Source: Thiothrix sp. (lineage in GTDB: Bacteria > Pseudomonadota > Gammaproteobacteria > Thiotrichales > Thiotrichaceae). Taken from it: a stretch of 64,000 bases of DNA. The DNA lies in contig SSFA01000009.1 in NCBI GenBank assembly GCA_008015155.1, forward strand, positions 62,001 to 126,000, written 5' to 3'. Under the pieces are notes generated by a model. It ran no database searches. It was not told the DNA's origin and saw only the letters and a program-made list of their open reading frames with translations. How positions within the stretch are numbered: position 1 is the stretch's first letter; every line of letters begins with the position of its first letter. The translations under genes were made by a program, and so were the position numbers. This document shows, piece by piece, positions 25,065 to 33,017 of the stretch.

Positions 25065-25483
25065 TTTATCACCTCTTTAGCCTGCACATTAATCACAATC
25101 AAATCCATCGGCAGCTCATTAATCACTAACTCACCGATGGGTTCGCTAAAAATTTCGTCATATACAATATCGGAAATCGCTAGATAAACACGTCGTTTCG
25201 GATCTACTTGTCTCAGTAGCAATTGATATAAAACATACTGACCAATCGCCTGTTCTAAATCATTGACTGCAGACTTGCCACGAAATTCCTTAATTTCTAC
25301 GGCTATGAGTTGGTCTTTACGCTGTGCACCGATGAATTGCCCCTTGGTCAAAGAACTCGCAGCAAGATCCACAAACAAAAAGCGCTCGCCGTAAGAAATG
25401 ACATAAGGGTCATCAGTAATCTCCCAGCCATCCTTGACAAGGGCTTCTTTAACTATGAGATGGCTTTCGTCTTTTTGGGGCAT
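25034..25483 (-). CDS. xisH: XisH-like protein, PD-(D/E)XK endonuclease fold
   Basis: A 149-residue XisH protein. The core reads FLFVDLAASSL, then LIAVEIKEFRGKSAVNDLEQ, which is a PD-(D/E)XK-type Asp and Glu-x-Lys arrangement, followed by QYVLYQLLL. It is the first gene of xisHI. No fdxN-type recombinase (XisF) is encoded in the window, so the pair is on its own or acts as a TA-like or defence pair. Confidence 0.9.
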   Translation of the reverse strand: MPQKDESHLIVKEALVKDGWEITDDPYVISYGERFLFVDLAASSLTKGQFIGAQRKDQLIAVEIKEFRGKSAVNDLEQAIGQYVLYQLLLRQVDPKRRVYLAISDIVYDEIFSEPIGELVINELPMDLIVINVQAKEVIKWIKKTTSKR

Positions 25484-25605
25484 CTTTAGGATTTAAGTTA
25501 GATACTTAATCGAGAGTATACAGGAAACTTCTTTTGCTTATGACTCAGTGCTTGGCAAATGGCTAAGCTATTGAGGCTTAGTTTTTGATAGCAACTGGCT
25601 CATGG

Positions 25606-25687
25606 TTTGCATCAAATAAATTTTCTTTTACCAAGTAAAACTTAGTAAGAATGGCACAAAGATACAAGGGTGTTGACAGCTCACAAC
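25606..25687. repeat. abrB leader remnant (R3)
   Basis: Eighty-two bases match the vapB leader at 22858-22938. No cbbO sequence follows; instead the DUF2306-like gene ends eight bases later. It marks the right border of the TA array. Confidence 0.65.
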
Positions 25688-25694
25688 GGTAGCT

Positions 25695-26081
25695 TTAAGT
25701 AAACAACCAAGTATGCAACAGTCGACCCGGGCTAAAGGCAAAAGACCCAGCGATTAAAATCCCTCCCACATAAAGCCCTATCATATTCTGTCTGTGTGCC
25801 TTGATATTTTTGTTTCTTATAGCGATATACGCGGTGGGAACGGAATACAAAACGAGAAGGCTAAAGAGATGAATGAAGCCAAAATGCCCTATAAAAGTGG
25901 GTCCCACTCTAGCTGGCATAAACAGCGTAATGACCGCTGTTACTAGCATTAAAACCATATAAACTTTGCCAAGCATTTTATGCTTCTCTGAACCCTTTTG
26001 ACTCAAGAGTAAAAAAGAGCCGATGAAGAAAGCAGGTACTACGGTGCCGAGGTGTAGATAAGCTAGTTGCAGATAAGTCAC
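25695..26081 (-). CDS. DUF2306-like membrane protein
   Basis: A 128-residue membrane protein with four hydrophobic helices. HLGTVVPAFFIGSFLLL and a His-rich pattern (HKMLGKVYMVLML, IGHFGFIHLFSLLVL, KAHRQNMIGLYVGG) are typical of DUF2306 (YozB-like) proteins, where His residues may bind heme or metal. Transcribed alone. The function is unknown. Confidence 0.75.
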   Translation of the reverse strand: MTYLQLAYLHLGTVVPAFFIGSFLLLSQKGSEKHKMLGKVYMVLMLVTAVITLFMPARVGPTFIGHFGFIHLFSLLVLYSVPTAYIAIRNKNIKAHRQNMIGLYVGGILIAGSFAFSPGRLLHTWLFT

Positions 26082-26375
26082 GCTATATCACCTAGAGTTT
26101 GGATCAATAATAAAGTGCTAGTAGAAGACTCTCTTGCACTAGCAATGAAGGAAGAGTATTGGTACCTCCTCAAAATCTATTAGCACTAGCCTTGGAGTCA
26201 TAATTTTATTTCCTAAGAACCAAGCACAACGCGTCATCTGGCGTCGGTTCAAAAAACTCAATATACTGATAAAATGCTCAAGTTCTTTCGTCAAGAGCAT
26301 TTAATTGCATCAGCAATTGAGTTAATTCATCCAGCTAGTAGAATCAAGAGCCTGTCATTTAAGAGCCTTAAGCCA

Positions 26376-26528
26376 ATGAACGAAGCTCCCATCCCACCTG
26401 CCCCCAATGAATGCTGCGAAAGCGGCTGTGACCCGTGTGTTTGGGATATTTATTACGAAGCATTGCGCAAATGGCAAGAACAACAGAACGCTAAACACGA
26501 AACCAAACAGCCTACTGACAATCAATAG
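26376..26528 (+). CDS. Oxidoreductase-like domain protein (PF09791 type)
   Basis: A 50-residue protein built around PPAPNECCESGCDPCVWDIY, the cysteine-rich signature of the small oxidoreductase-like family. The four cysteines could bind a metal. The start at 26376 matches the family length; an in-frame ATG at 26274 would add 34 residues of low-complexity character. Neither start has a strong ribosome site, so the choice is uncertain. Confidence 0.7.
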   Translation: MNEAPIPPAPNECCESGCDPCVWDIYYEALRKWQEQQNAKHETKQPTDNQ

Positions 26529-26644
26529 GCTGAAAGCAAACTGCTTAATCCAAGTATTGCGATAAAGGGCGGGATTTCAGGGGTTATTCACCGCCATCCT
26601 GACACTGTGCTTAGAATAGAGCTTTCCTCATCTTTAGATGCATT

Positions 26645-27616
26645 ATGGCTCCTTCTTTGGTTTCACCGACTAAGCCTGCGGTCTTTGCTAAGGGCAAGTT
26701 TCACAATCAGCAGGCACAGCAATCTAAGTCCCTTTGGGAATACTTGAAAATGACACGCAAGCATCCATTTTCTCAATGGCCTGCTTGGGTGGAAAATGAA
26801 TATACAGCTCAGCCTATAGAGCGGGTGAATGATGGCAGCCTGCAGGTTACGGTGATTGGTCACTCCACCGTCTTGATCCAAACCGCAGGCTACAATATTT
26901 TGACTGATCCTGTTTATGGTATGCGCGCCAGTCCGGTTAATTTTGCCGGGCCAAAACGAGTGCGTGCACCAGCGATCCGCTTTGAAGACTTGCCACCAAT
27001 TGATGTCGTTGCGATTAGTCATGACCATTACGATCATTTAGATAGTAGTACCGTGCAAGCATTAGTGAAGCGCGATAATCCAGCGATTTTTGTTGGCCTA
27101 GGCGTCGCTAAACGTATGCCTTATAGTGAGCGTGTGACTGAACTGGATTGGTGGGAAGCTAGCAGGGTAAGTGATCAGTTCAACGTGTATTTTGTGCCGA
27201 CTCAGCATTTCTCAGGGCGAGGCTTATTTGATCGTGATACTACCCTTTGGGGTGGCTTTGTCTTGGAGGTAAGTGGGCGCAAAGTGTATTTTGGTGGCGA
27301 CACCGGCTATGCCGATCATTTCCAACAAACTTACGCACAATTTGGCGCGATGGATATAGCTCTGATCCCCATTGGCGCTTATGAACCACGCGAATTCATG
27401 GGGCCGGTGCATATGGATCCGCAAGAAGCCGTACAAGCCCATCTAGATTTACATGCCAAACGTTCCATTGGTGTGCACTATGCTACCTTTCAAATGACTT
27501 CTGAGCCGATTCATGAACCTGTGAAATTACTTGAAGCAGCACGAGCTAAAGCAGGTTTAAGTGCAGAGGATTTTATGGCTTTGCCGTTTGGACAAACTTT
27601 GATAGTGGATGATTAA
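26645..27616 (+). CDS. Metallo-beta-lactamase-fold hydrolase (NAPE-PLD/UlaG-like)
   Basis: A 323-residue metallo-beta-lactamase-fold hydrolase. The metal-binding signature is ISHDHYDHLD, after VTVIGHSTVLIQTAGYNILT (first strand) and TDPVYG. A later His lies in FVPTQHFSGRGLFD and an Asp in YFGGDTGYADHF. The layout, including the GPKRVRAPAI block, resembles N-acyl-phosphatidylethanolamine phospholipase D-like bacterial proteins. The substrate is unknown. A hairpin follows. Confidence 0.88.
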   Translation: MAPSLVSPTKPAVFAKGKFHNQQAQQSKSLWEYLKMTRKHPFSQWPAWVENEYTAQPIERVNDGSLQVTVIGHSTVLIQTAGYNILTDPVYGMRASPVNFAGPKRVRAPAIRFEDLPPIDVVAISHDHYDHLDSSTVQALVKRDNPAIFVGLGVAKRMPYSERVTELDWWEASRVSDQFNVYFVPTQHFSGRGLFDRDTTLWGGFVLEVSGRKVYFGGDTGYADHFQQTYAQFGAMDIALIPIGAYEPREFMGPVHMDPQEAVQAHLDLHAKRSIGVHYATFQMTSEPIHEPVKLLEAARAKAGLSAEDFMALPFGQTLIVDD

Positions 27617-27618
27617 TA

Positions 27619-27642
27619 AAGAGCGGACACCAGCCCGCTCTT
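27619..27642. terminator. Hairpin between convergent genes
   Basis: AAGAGCGG and CCGCTCTT form an eight-pair stem around an eight-base loop, just after the hydrolase stop. There is no long T-run, so it may act as a weak two-way terminator for this gene and msrB. Confidence 0.5.
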
Positions 27643-27668
27643 AGTGCTCAACTTAAGTCTAAAGCTGA

Positions 27669-28196
27669 TTAAACCGATTTAGGCTTAAAGCTCAAAGCGA
27701 CACCATTAATACAATGACGCATGCCGGTAGGCTTGGGGCCATCATTAAAAATATGCCCTAAATGCCCACCACAGTCCGCGCAATGAACTTCAGTGCGCTG
27801 CATAAACCAGCCATTATCTTCTTTCGTCCCCACTGCACCGTCTAAAGCTTGGTAGAAACTCGGCCAACCCGTTCCACTTTCGAATTTAGTGGCGATATCG
27901 TAGAGCGCATTGTCACAAGCGGCACAATGGAAAATGCCTGGGCGCTTTTCATGTAATAAAGGACTCGAGTTAGGCGCTTCGGTGGCCTCCTTGCGTAGCA
28001 CCGCATATTGTTCAGCACTAAGTTGTGCGCGCCATTGTTCAGGCGTTTTAGTAATCGGAAACACTGTTGGCGTTGCTGCTCTAACCTTAGCTGAAAGGCT
28101 CGGTAATAAAGCCACTAAAGATAAACCCAAACTTTGGCGCATAAACTGACGACGTGATACATCGCTGCTGTTTAGCCTAGACATTATTTTAAACAT
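27669..28196 (-). CDS. msrB: Peptide methionine-(R)-S-oxide reductase, exported
   Basis: A 175-residue MsrB, which repairs oxidised methionine. An N-terminal Tat-like signal (SRRQFMRQSLGLSLVALLPS) targets it outside the cytoplasm. The zinc site is given by two CxxC pairs (CAAC and CADC), FESGTGWPSFYQ is the family core, and the catalytic Cys is in MRHCINGVAL. An AGGA lies eight bases before the start. It is convergent with the MBL gene. Confidence 0.93.
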   Translation of the reverse strand: MFKIMSRLNSSDVSRRQFMRQSLGLSLVALLPSLSAKVRAATPTVFPITKTPEQWRAQLSAEQYAVLRKEATEAPNSSPLLHEKRPGIFHCAACDNALYDIATKFESGTGWPSFYQALDGAVGTKEDNGWFMQRTEVHCADCGGHLGHIFNDGPKPTGMRHCINGVALSFKPKSV

Positions 28197-28309
28197 GATA
28201 AAAATCCTAAACTTAAAAGCGACTGAAAACTTAAGAAGCTGATTTAGAAAATAAGCTAGTTTCCCAAATCTCTGCTGCTTGTACTTATACGTACAGCACT
28301 CCAGAATGG

Positions 28310-29254
28310 ATGCATTTCCAAGGATTAACGCATACCGTGGCTTTTACGCTTAGACAACTACAGTATTTCACTGTCACCGCCTCATTGGGCAGCATGTCAC
28401 AGGCTGCTCAACAATTATCGATTTCACAGTCGGCTATTACTGAAGCGATTAAAGAGCTTGAAGCAGATTTAGGTATTCTATTGTTTGAGCGACATGCGCG
28501 CGGCTTACGTTTAACCCATGCAGGGCAAAAATTCCTGCGCCATGCTCAATTGATTTCTGAGCAAGTCACTGATGCGCGTCGAGCAGTGCGTGAGCCACAT
28601 CCAGATCAAGTATTAGAGGGCGAATTCAATCTCGGTACTAGCTCACTGGTTTCAGGCTATGTCCTTTCCGATATTTTAGCGCGTTATCGACGGGCTTATC
28701 CTGCTGTTAAAGTGAATGCCATTGAAGATAGCGGTGATTATTTAGAGCATTTACTCATCGGTGGAGAACTAGATGCAGCGGTGATGGTGCTCTCAGAAGT
28801 CCGTCCACGGATGGGCTTAGAAACGGAGATTTTGCAGGTTTCCCCCTATCGCTTATGGCTACCTCTTGGACATGCTTTGTTGCAGGCAGAAAGTGTTGCC
28901 CTCACTGATCTCGCGCAGGAACCATTGATTATGCTCAGTTTAGATGAAATTGAAGAGGCCACTCATCGTTTATTGAGTGAGTTTAATACGCGCCCCACGA
29001 TTGCTTTTCGAACCCGCTCAGTGGAAGCAGTACGTAGTTTAGTCGCCACCAGCGCTGGTGTCGCCTTACTCCCAGATTTAGTCTATCGACCTTGGTCTTT
29101 GGAAGGTGATCGGATTGAATCACGTGATATTTCCGGTGCTTTGCCTGTGATTCAAGTCGGAGTCGTTTGGCGTAAAGGCACTCGCTTAGCGAATCATGTG
29201 CGTCAATTCATTAGTATTGCCCATTGGCAACATCAATTTCGCTCCCGCAACTAG
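28310..29254 (+). CDS. LysR-family transcriptional regulator
   Basis: A 314-residue LysR regulator. The N-terminal winged helix reads LRQLQYFTVTASLGSMSQAA then LSISQSAITEAIKELEADLG and LFERHARGLRLTHAG. The C-terminal half is the substrate-binding domain (segments ILARYRRAYPAVKVN and LDEIEEATHRLL). It is divergent from msrB with a 113-base gap and could control it. The inducer is unknown. Confidence 0.92.
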   Translation: MHFQGLTHTVAFTLRQLQYFTVTASLGSMSQAAQQLSISQSAITEAIKELEADLGILLFERHARGLRLTHAGQKFLRHAQLISEQVTDARRAVREPHPDQVLEGEFNLGTSSLVSGYVLSDILARYRRAYPAVKVNAIEDSGDYLEHLLIGGELDAAVMVLSEVRPRMGLETEILQVSPYRLWLPLGHALLQAESVALTDLAQEPLIMLSLDEIEEATHRLLSEFNTRPTIAFRTRSVEAVRSLVATSAGVALLPDLVYRPWSLEGDRIESRDISGALPVIQVGVVWRKGTRLANHVRQFISIAHWQHQFRSRN

Positions 29255-29337
29255 CTGCCTCTATCCCTTTAGTCTAATAAGCCCATTCCGCTAGATTTGT
29301 TTTAATAACAGTCTGCTCATGATCACCAAGGCTAGCT

Positions 29338-30381
29338 ATGCGTCCTTCCCTTTTAAGTTCGGTGCTGGATAAAGAATTTCTCGCCACGCTACAAGGCAGC
29401 CACACGCCCGTGATGTTGTGGGGTGCGCCCGGCGTGGGCAAGTCGCAGCTCGTGGCGCAAGTCGGTTTGCGGCATCAAGTGCCAGTAATTGATATGCGCT
29501 TATCGCAAATGGAGCCTAGTGATTTGCGTGGTATTCCGTTTCGCGAAGGCAATTTAGTCGAGTGGGCGATTCCTGCGATGTTGCCCGATTCACGGCGACA
29601 TGGCGCACAAGGGATTTTATTTCTGGATGAAATCACCTCAGCCGTGCCGAGTGTGTCGGCGGCAGCTTATCAATTAATCCTCGATCGGCGTTTGGGTGAT
29701 TATACCGTGCCCGAGGGTTGGGCGATTTTTGCGGCAGGGAATCGTCAAGGTGATCGTGGCGTGACTTATACCATGCCTGCACCTTTGGCGAATCGCTTCT
29801 CGCATTTTGAGGTGGAGCTCAATTTGGATGATTGGGTGGCATGGGCGTATCAAAACCAGATTGATGAACGCATTATTGGCTTCTTGCGCTTTCGCCCTGA
29901 GCTCTTATTCAAATTCGATCCTGCGCAAAATCCGGTCGCTTTTCCAACTCCGCGCTCGTGGGAATTTGCCCATCGTGCCTTGCAAAAATTCGCTGATTCG
30001 CCCCCGCTTTTATTAAATACCTTGCAGGCTTGCGTCGGTTCAGCGGCGGGGATTGAGTTAAAAGCCTTTGTGGATCATTTGGATCAAATGCCGGATTTGG
30101 ATGCGATTTTGCGCGGCGAAACGGTGAAAACACCCAAAGAAGTGGATTTGCAATATGCGGTTGCCTCGGCTTTGGTCGGCCGTGCGATTCGCGCCAAAGC
30201 AAGCCCCGAAGCCAAGCAAGTGTATGGGCCTATTCTCAACTATGCCAAAGCCTTGCCTTTGCGTGAAATGGGGGTGATGTTGGTATCGGATATGTTACGC
30301 GCGGTGGGCGATCCGATTTTCAGCGTGCCGGAATTTGCGCCTTGGGCGGAAAGCATTGGCGATGTAATCTTATATGGCTGA
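29338..30381 (+). CDS. MoxR-family AAA+ ATPase
   Basis: A 347-residue MoxR-type AAA+ ATPase. Walker A is GAPGVGKSQL and Walker B is ILFLDEITSA, followed by AAYQLILDRRLGDY and FAAGNRQGD (sensor 1). It overlaps the downstream metallopeptidase/VWA gene by eight bases. MoxR ATPases work with VWA partners as chaperones or activators, as CbbQ does with CbbO. The client of this pair is unknown. Confidence 0.92.
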   Translation: MRPSLLSSVLDKEFLATLQGSHTPVMLWGAPGVGKSQLVAQVGLRHQVPVIDMRLSQMEPSDLRGIPFREGNLVEWAIPAMLPDSRRHGAQGILFLDEITSAVPSVSAAAYQLILDRRLGDYTVPEGWAIFAAGNRQGDRGVTYTMPAPLANRFSHFEVELNLDDWVAWAYQNQIDERIIGFLRFRPELLFKFDPAQNPVAFPTPRSWEFAHRALQKFADSPPLLLNTLQACVGSAAGIELKAFVDHLDQMPDLDAILRGETVKTPKEVDLQYAVASALVGRAIRAKASPEAKQVYGPILNYAKALPLREMGVMLVSDMLRAVGDPIFSVPEFAPWAESIGDVILYG

Positions 30382-31660
30382 GTTATCCCCACAAGCCATT
30401 GAAGATAAACTGGTCGCGGCGCGCACCCGCCTGATTTTGGATAGACCATTTTTGGGCGCTTTGGTCTTGCGTTTACCCTTGCAAGCCGCCAATCCCGCTT
30501 GGTGTGCCACCACCGGCACCGATGCGTGTAAGTTTTATTACAATCCTGATTATATTGCTGAATTGCGGACTGATGAGCTGCAATTTGTCTTGGCGCATGA
30601 AGCGTTGCACTGTGCCTTGGGGCATTTTGCGCGCCGCCAACATCGCGTGAAACATCGCTGGGATTTGGCTTGCGATTATGCGATTAATCCGATTTTGCTG
30701 GAGGAAGGTTTGAAAGCCCCGCCCGGCATGATAATGCTCAAGGAATATGTCGGGCTAACGGCTGAGGAGATTTATCCCTGCATTGCCGACAATGATCACT
30801 CGGAAACCCTAGATCAGCATTTATACGATAAAGAGGATAATCCTAGTGAAGGTGGGCAAGATCAGCAAAGCAATCCGCTCGATCAGCGCCAAGCCAAAGA
30901 TCAGCCTAAGCAAACACCTCCTACCGAATCATCGCAAGCTAATGAAACACCTCAACCTTCAAGTACCAAACCCGAATTTGATCCTGCTGCTAATGGCGGT
31001 AAGCCTCCACCGCCCTTAACGCCGCAAGAATCCGAACAACTAGCCATTCAATGGCAGCAGCGTTTGGCAGGTGCCGCTCAGCAAGCCGAGCAAGCGGGTA
31101 AATTAAGCGCTGTAATGAAGCGCTTGGTGCAAGAGCACTTGCGCCCGCGTTTACCGTGGCGGCATTTATTGGCGCATTATCTGACCAGCCTAGCGCACGA
31201 TGATTATAGCTATACTCGACCTTCGACACGGCGCGGCAATCCGGCCATTTTCCCAAGCCTCAAAAGTCAGCAAATTAATGTTGTTATTGCTTTGGATGTG
31301 AGTGGTTCGGTGAGCGACACGGAGCTACAAGAATGTATTTCGGAAATTAATGCCATCAAAGGCAAAGTACGCGCGCGCGTGACTTTATTGGTTTGTGATT
31401 CCGAGATTGTGGAAGGTTTTCCGCTGTTTTTTGAGCCTTGGGAAGAAGTGACCTTGCCACAGACTTTAGCGGGTGGCGGCACTACCGATTTTCGCCCTGT
31501 GTTTGAGTGGGTGAATCAGCAAGATCAACAGCCCAATATTTTGATTTATTTCACCGATGCGGCGGGGATTTTCCCGCAACATACGCCCCATTATCCGGTA
31601 TTGTGGTTGGTGAAAGGCGCTAAGGATGTGCCTTGGGGGTTGCGGGTGCAGTTGAATTAA
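30374..31660 (+). CDS. VWA-like metallopeptidase-domain protein (DUF2201)
   Basis: A 428-residue protein with an N-terminal putative metallopeptidase domain and a C-terminal VWA-like domain (DUF2201). The zinc motif is HEALHCALGH near residue 75, followed by DLACDYAINP. A low-complexity Gln/Pro-rich linker spans roughly residues 150-205. The C-terminus has the metal-site motif ALDVSGSVSDTEL and TDAAGIFP. It is the partner of the MoxR ATPase upstream. Its substrate is unknown. Confidence 0.88.
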   Translation: MAELSPQAIEDKLVAARTRLILDRPFLGALVLRLPLQAANPAWCATTGTDACKFYYNPDYIAELRTDELQFVLAHEALHCALGHFARRQHRVKHRWDLACDYAINPILLEEGLKAPPGMIMLKEYVGLTAEEIYPCIADNDHSETLDQHLYDKEDNPSEGGQDQQSNPLDQRQAKDQPKQTPPTESSQANETPQPSSTKPEFDPAANGGKPPPPLTPQESEQLAIQWQQRLAGAAQQAEQAGKLSAVMKRLVQEHLRPRLPWRHLLAHYLTSLAHDDYSYTRPSTRRGNPAIFPSLKSQQINVVIALDVSGSVSDTELQECISEINAIKGKVRARVTLLVCDSEIVEGFPLFFEPWEEVTLPQTLAGGGTTDFRPVFEWVNQQDQQPNILIYFTDAAGIFPQHTPHYPVLWLVKGAKDVPWGLRVQLN

Positions 31661-32772
31661 GCAAGCAAGTGTTTAGCTGCTTGTTGTATAGCTTTAGTTA
31701 AAGGCTCTAAATGCTTGCGCATCACCGACCCCACCGCATCACTGCCGCCAAACACTTTATTCAAACTATCCTCGCCCAATTGCGCCAAAACCAAGAGACT
31801 TTGCAGATAGCTCTCCTGTTCATTAGGCAAGACAGCTAATACTTCCTGCAAGGCGGCAGGTGTTTCACTAGCTTGGCAATAAGCCTTAGCACGTTGTATA
31901 GCCAATTCAATGTCCACGCCGCGCACTTCAGGAAAGGGCAAATTAAAACGCTTTTGGATGGCGCGAAAGAGGGAGATGACCACTTCCTGATCAGTTGGTT
32001 TTTCCAGTGCTAATAGCAGAGTTTGCAGCCATTTTTGCCCACCTTGACTGAGGGTATGGCTGAGTGCATTGGCAAAGGGATTATTGTTCGCTAGCGCTGG
32101 TTGCAAAGCTTGCTGGATGGATTCCGCTTGTGGATGGGCCGGTGTTTCAAGCGGAATATGCTTCGCATCGGCATGTAAAAAACCCACATAAAACGGGTTT
32201 TTGCGTTTGGCACGGCTCCACAATTGCTCACGTTCAGGCACGGAAATTAGCTCCCCTTGCAGGCATAAGCGCACCGTGTCCACCACATCCAAAGCCACTT
32301 CTTCAAACGGCAAAAATTCGAGTAAATAGGCGGCTAGTTCTTTACCTAATTCACCATTGGCAACGGCTGACTTTTCCAATAAACGCCTTGCTGTGTCGGC
32401 CGACGGATTGGCCCACCACGCATAAGTGGCAATCTCGTGACTGAGATTGGGGCTATGTACCACCGCCACAATGGCTTCAGGCTCACCTAATAGGAGCATA
32501 TGCTTTAAATTATTATGGGCGTGTCCAGTTCGTGTCCAACGCTGCAAAAAGATCGGATAACCGCCCGGCGAACCCGTCACTTTCAAGGATAACCATTCCC
32601 GAATCCAACGCAAATACTGTTCATCTCGCACCGTCGGATTGAGTTTGATTTTGGCCTCACCCTTGGGGGTCAAAGCGTGCAAAGTCATGGTGCCTTCATT
32701 GATGCGCACAGCATGCACGGCTTGAGCAAAGAGTACATTCAGGCGCAGATTATCTTCGTGGGTGAGTTGCAT
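31657..32772 (-). CDS. dsrS: DsrS-like protein
   Basis: A 371-residue protein that resembles DsrS, a soluble protein of the dsr sulfur-oxidation cluster of purple sulfur bacteria, whose role is not fully defined. Matching segments are EDNLRLNVLFAQAVHAVRI, DEQYLRWIREWLSLKV, SPGGYPIFLQRWTR and LLLGEPEAIVAVV. The ATG start at 32772 is used; a TTG at 32805 would add 11 residues. It is convergent with the VWA gene (four-base overlap). No dsrAB genes are in the window. Confidence 0.75.
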   Translation of the reverse strand: MQLTHEDNLRLNVLFAQAVHAVRINEGTMTLHALTPKGEAKIKLNPTVRDEQYLRWIREWLSLKVTGSPGGYPIFLQRWTRTGHAHNNLKHMLLLGEPEAIVAVVHSPNLSHEIATYAWWANPSADTARRLLEKSAVANGELGKELAAYLLEFLPFEEVALDVVDTVRLCLQGELISVPEREQLWSRAKRKNPFYVGFLHADAKHIPLETPAHPQAESIQQALQPALANNNPFANALSHTLSQGGQKWLQTLLLALEKPTDQEVVISLFRAIQKRFNLPFPEVRGVDIELAIQRAKAYCQASETPAALQEVLAVLPNEQESYLQSLLVLAQLGEDSLNKVFGGSDAVGSVMRKHLEPLTKAIQQAAKHLLA

Positions 32773-33017
32773 AAGGCTAATTCTAGAATGACTGAAACTT
32801 AACAATACTGTAATTCAATCGTCTCCCTATATCTCTGTATGAATAGGCAGTTTGAACTCAGTCCTCGGCGTAAAGATCAATTTATTTCTGAGAAGCTGCT
32901 ATCTATCAATTTTTCCGATAGCTTACATCTGAGGAATGAAGTAGTCGCACTGCTTTATATTTGTTTTAATGTTAAAAACTATCAGTCCAGATCGGCAGGC
33001 ATAACGGAGGAAAGCAT

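Noticed and set aside
2905..25690. Classical integrative element or integron
   Set aside because: No tyrosine or serine integrase, no tRNA target and no attC-like short palindromes at the boundaries; the only transposase trace is a dead IS3 fragment.
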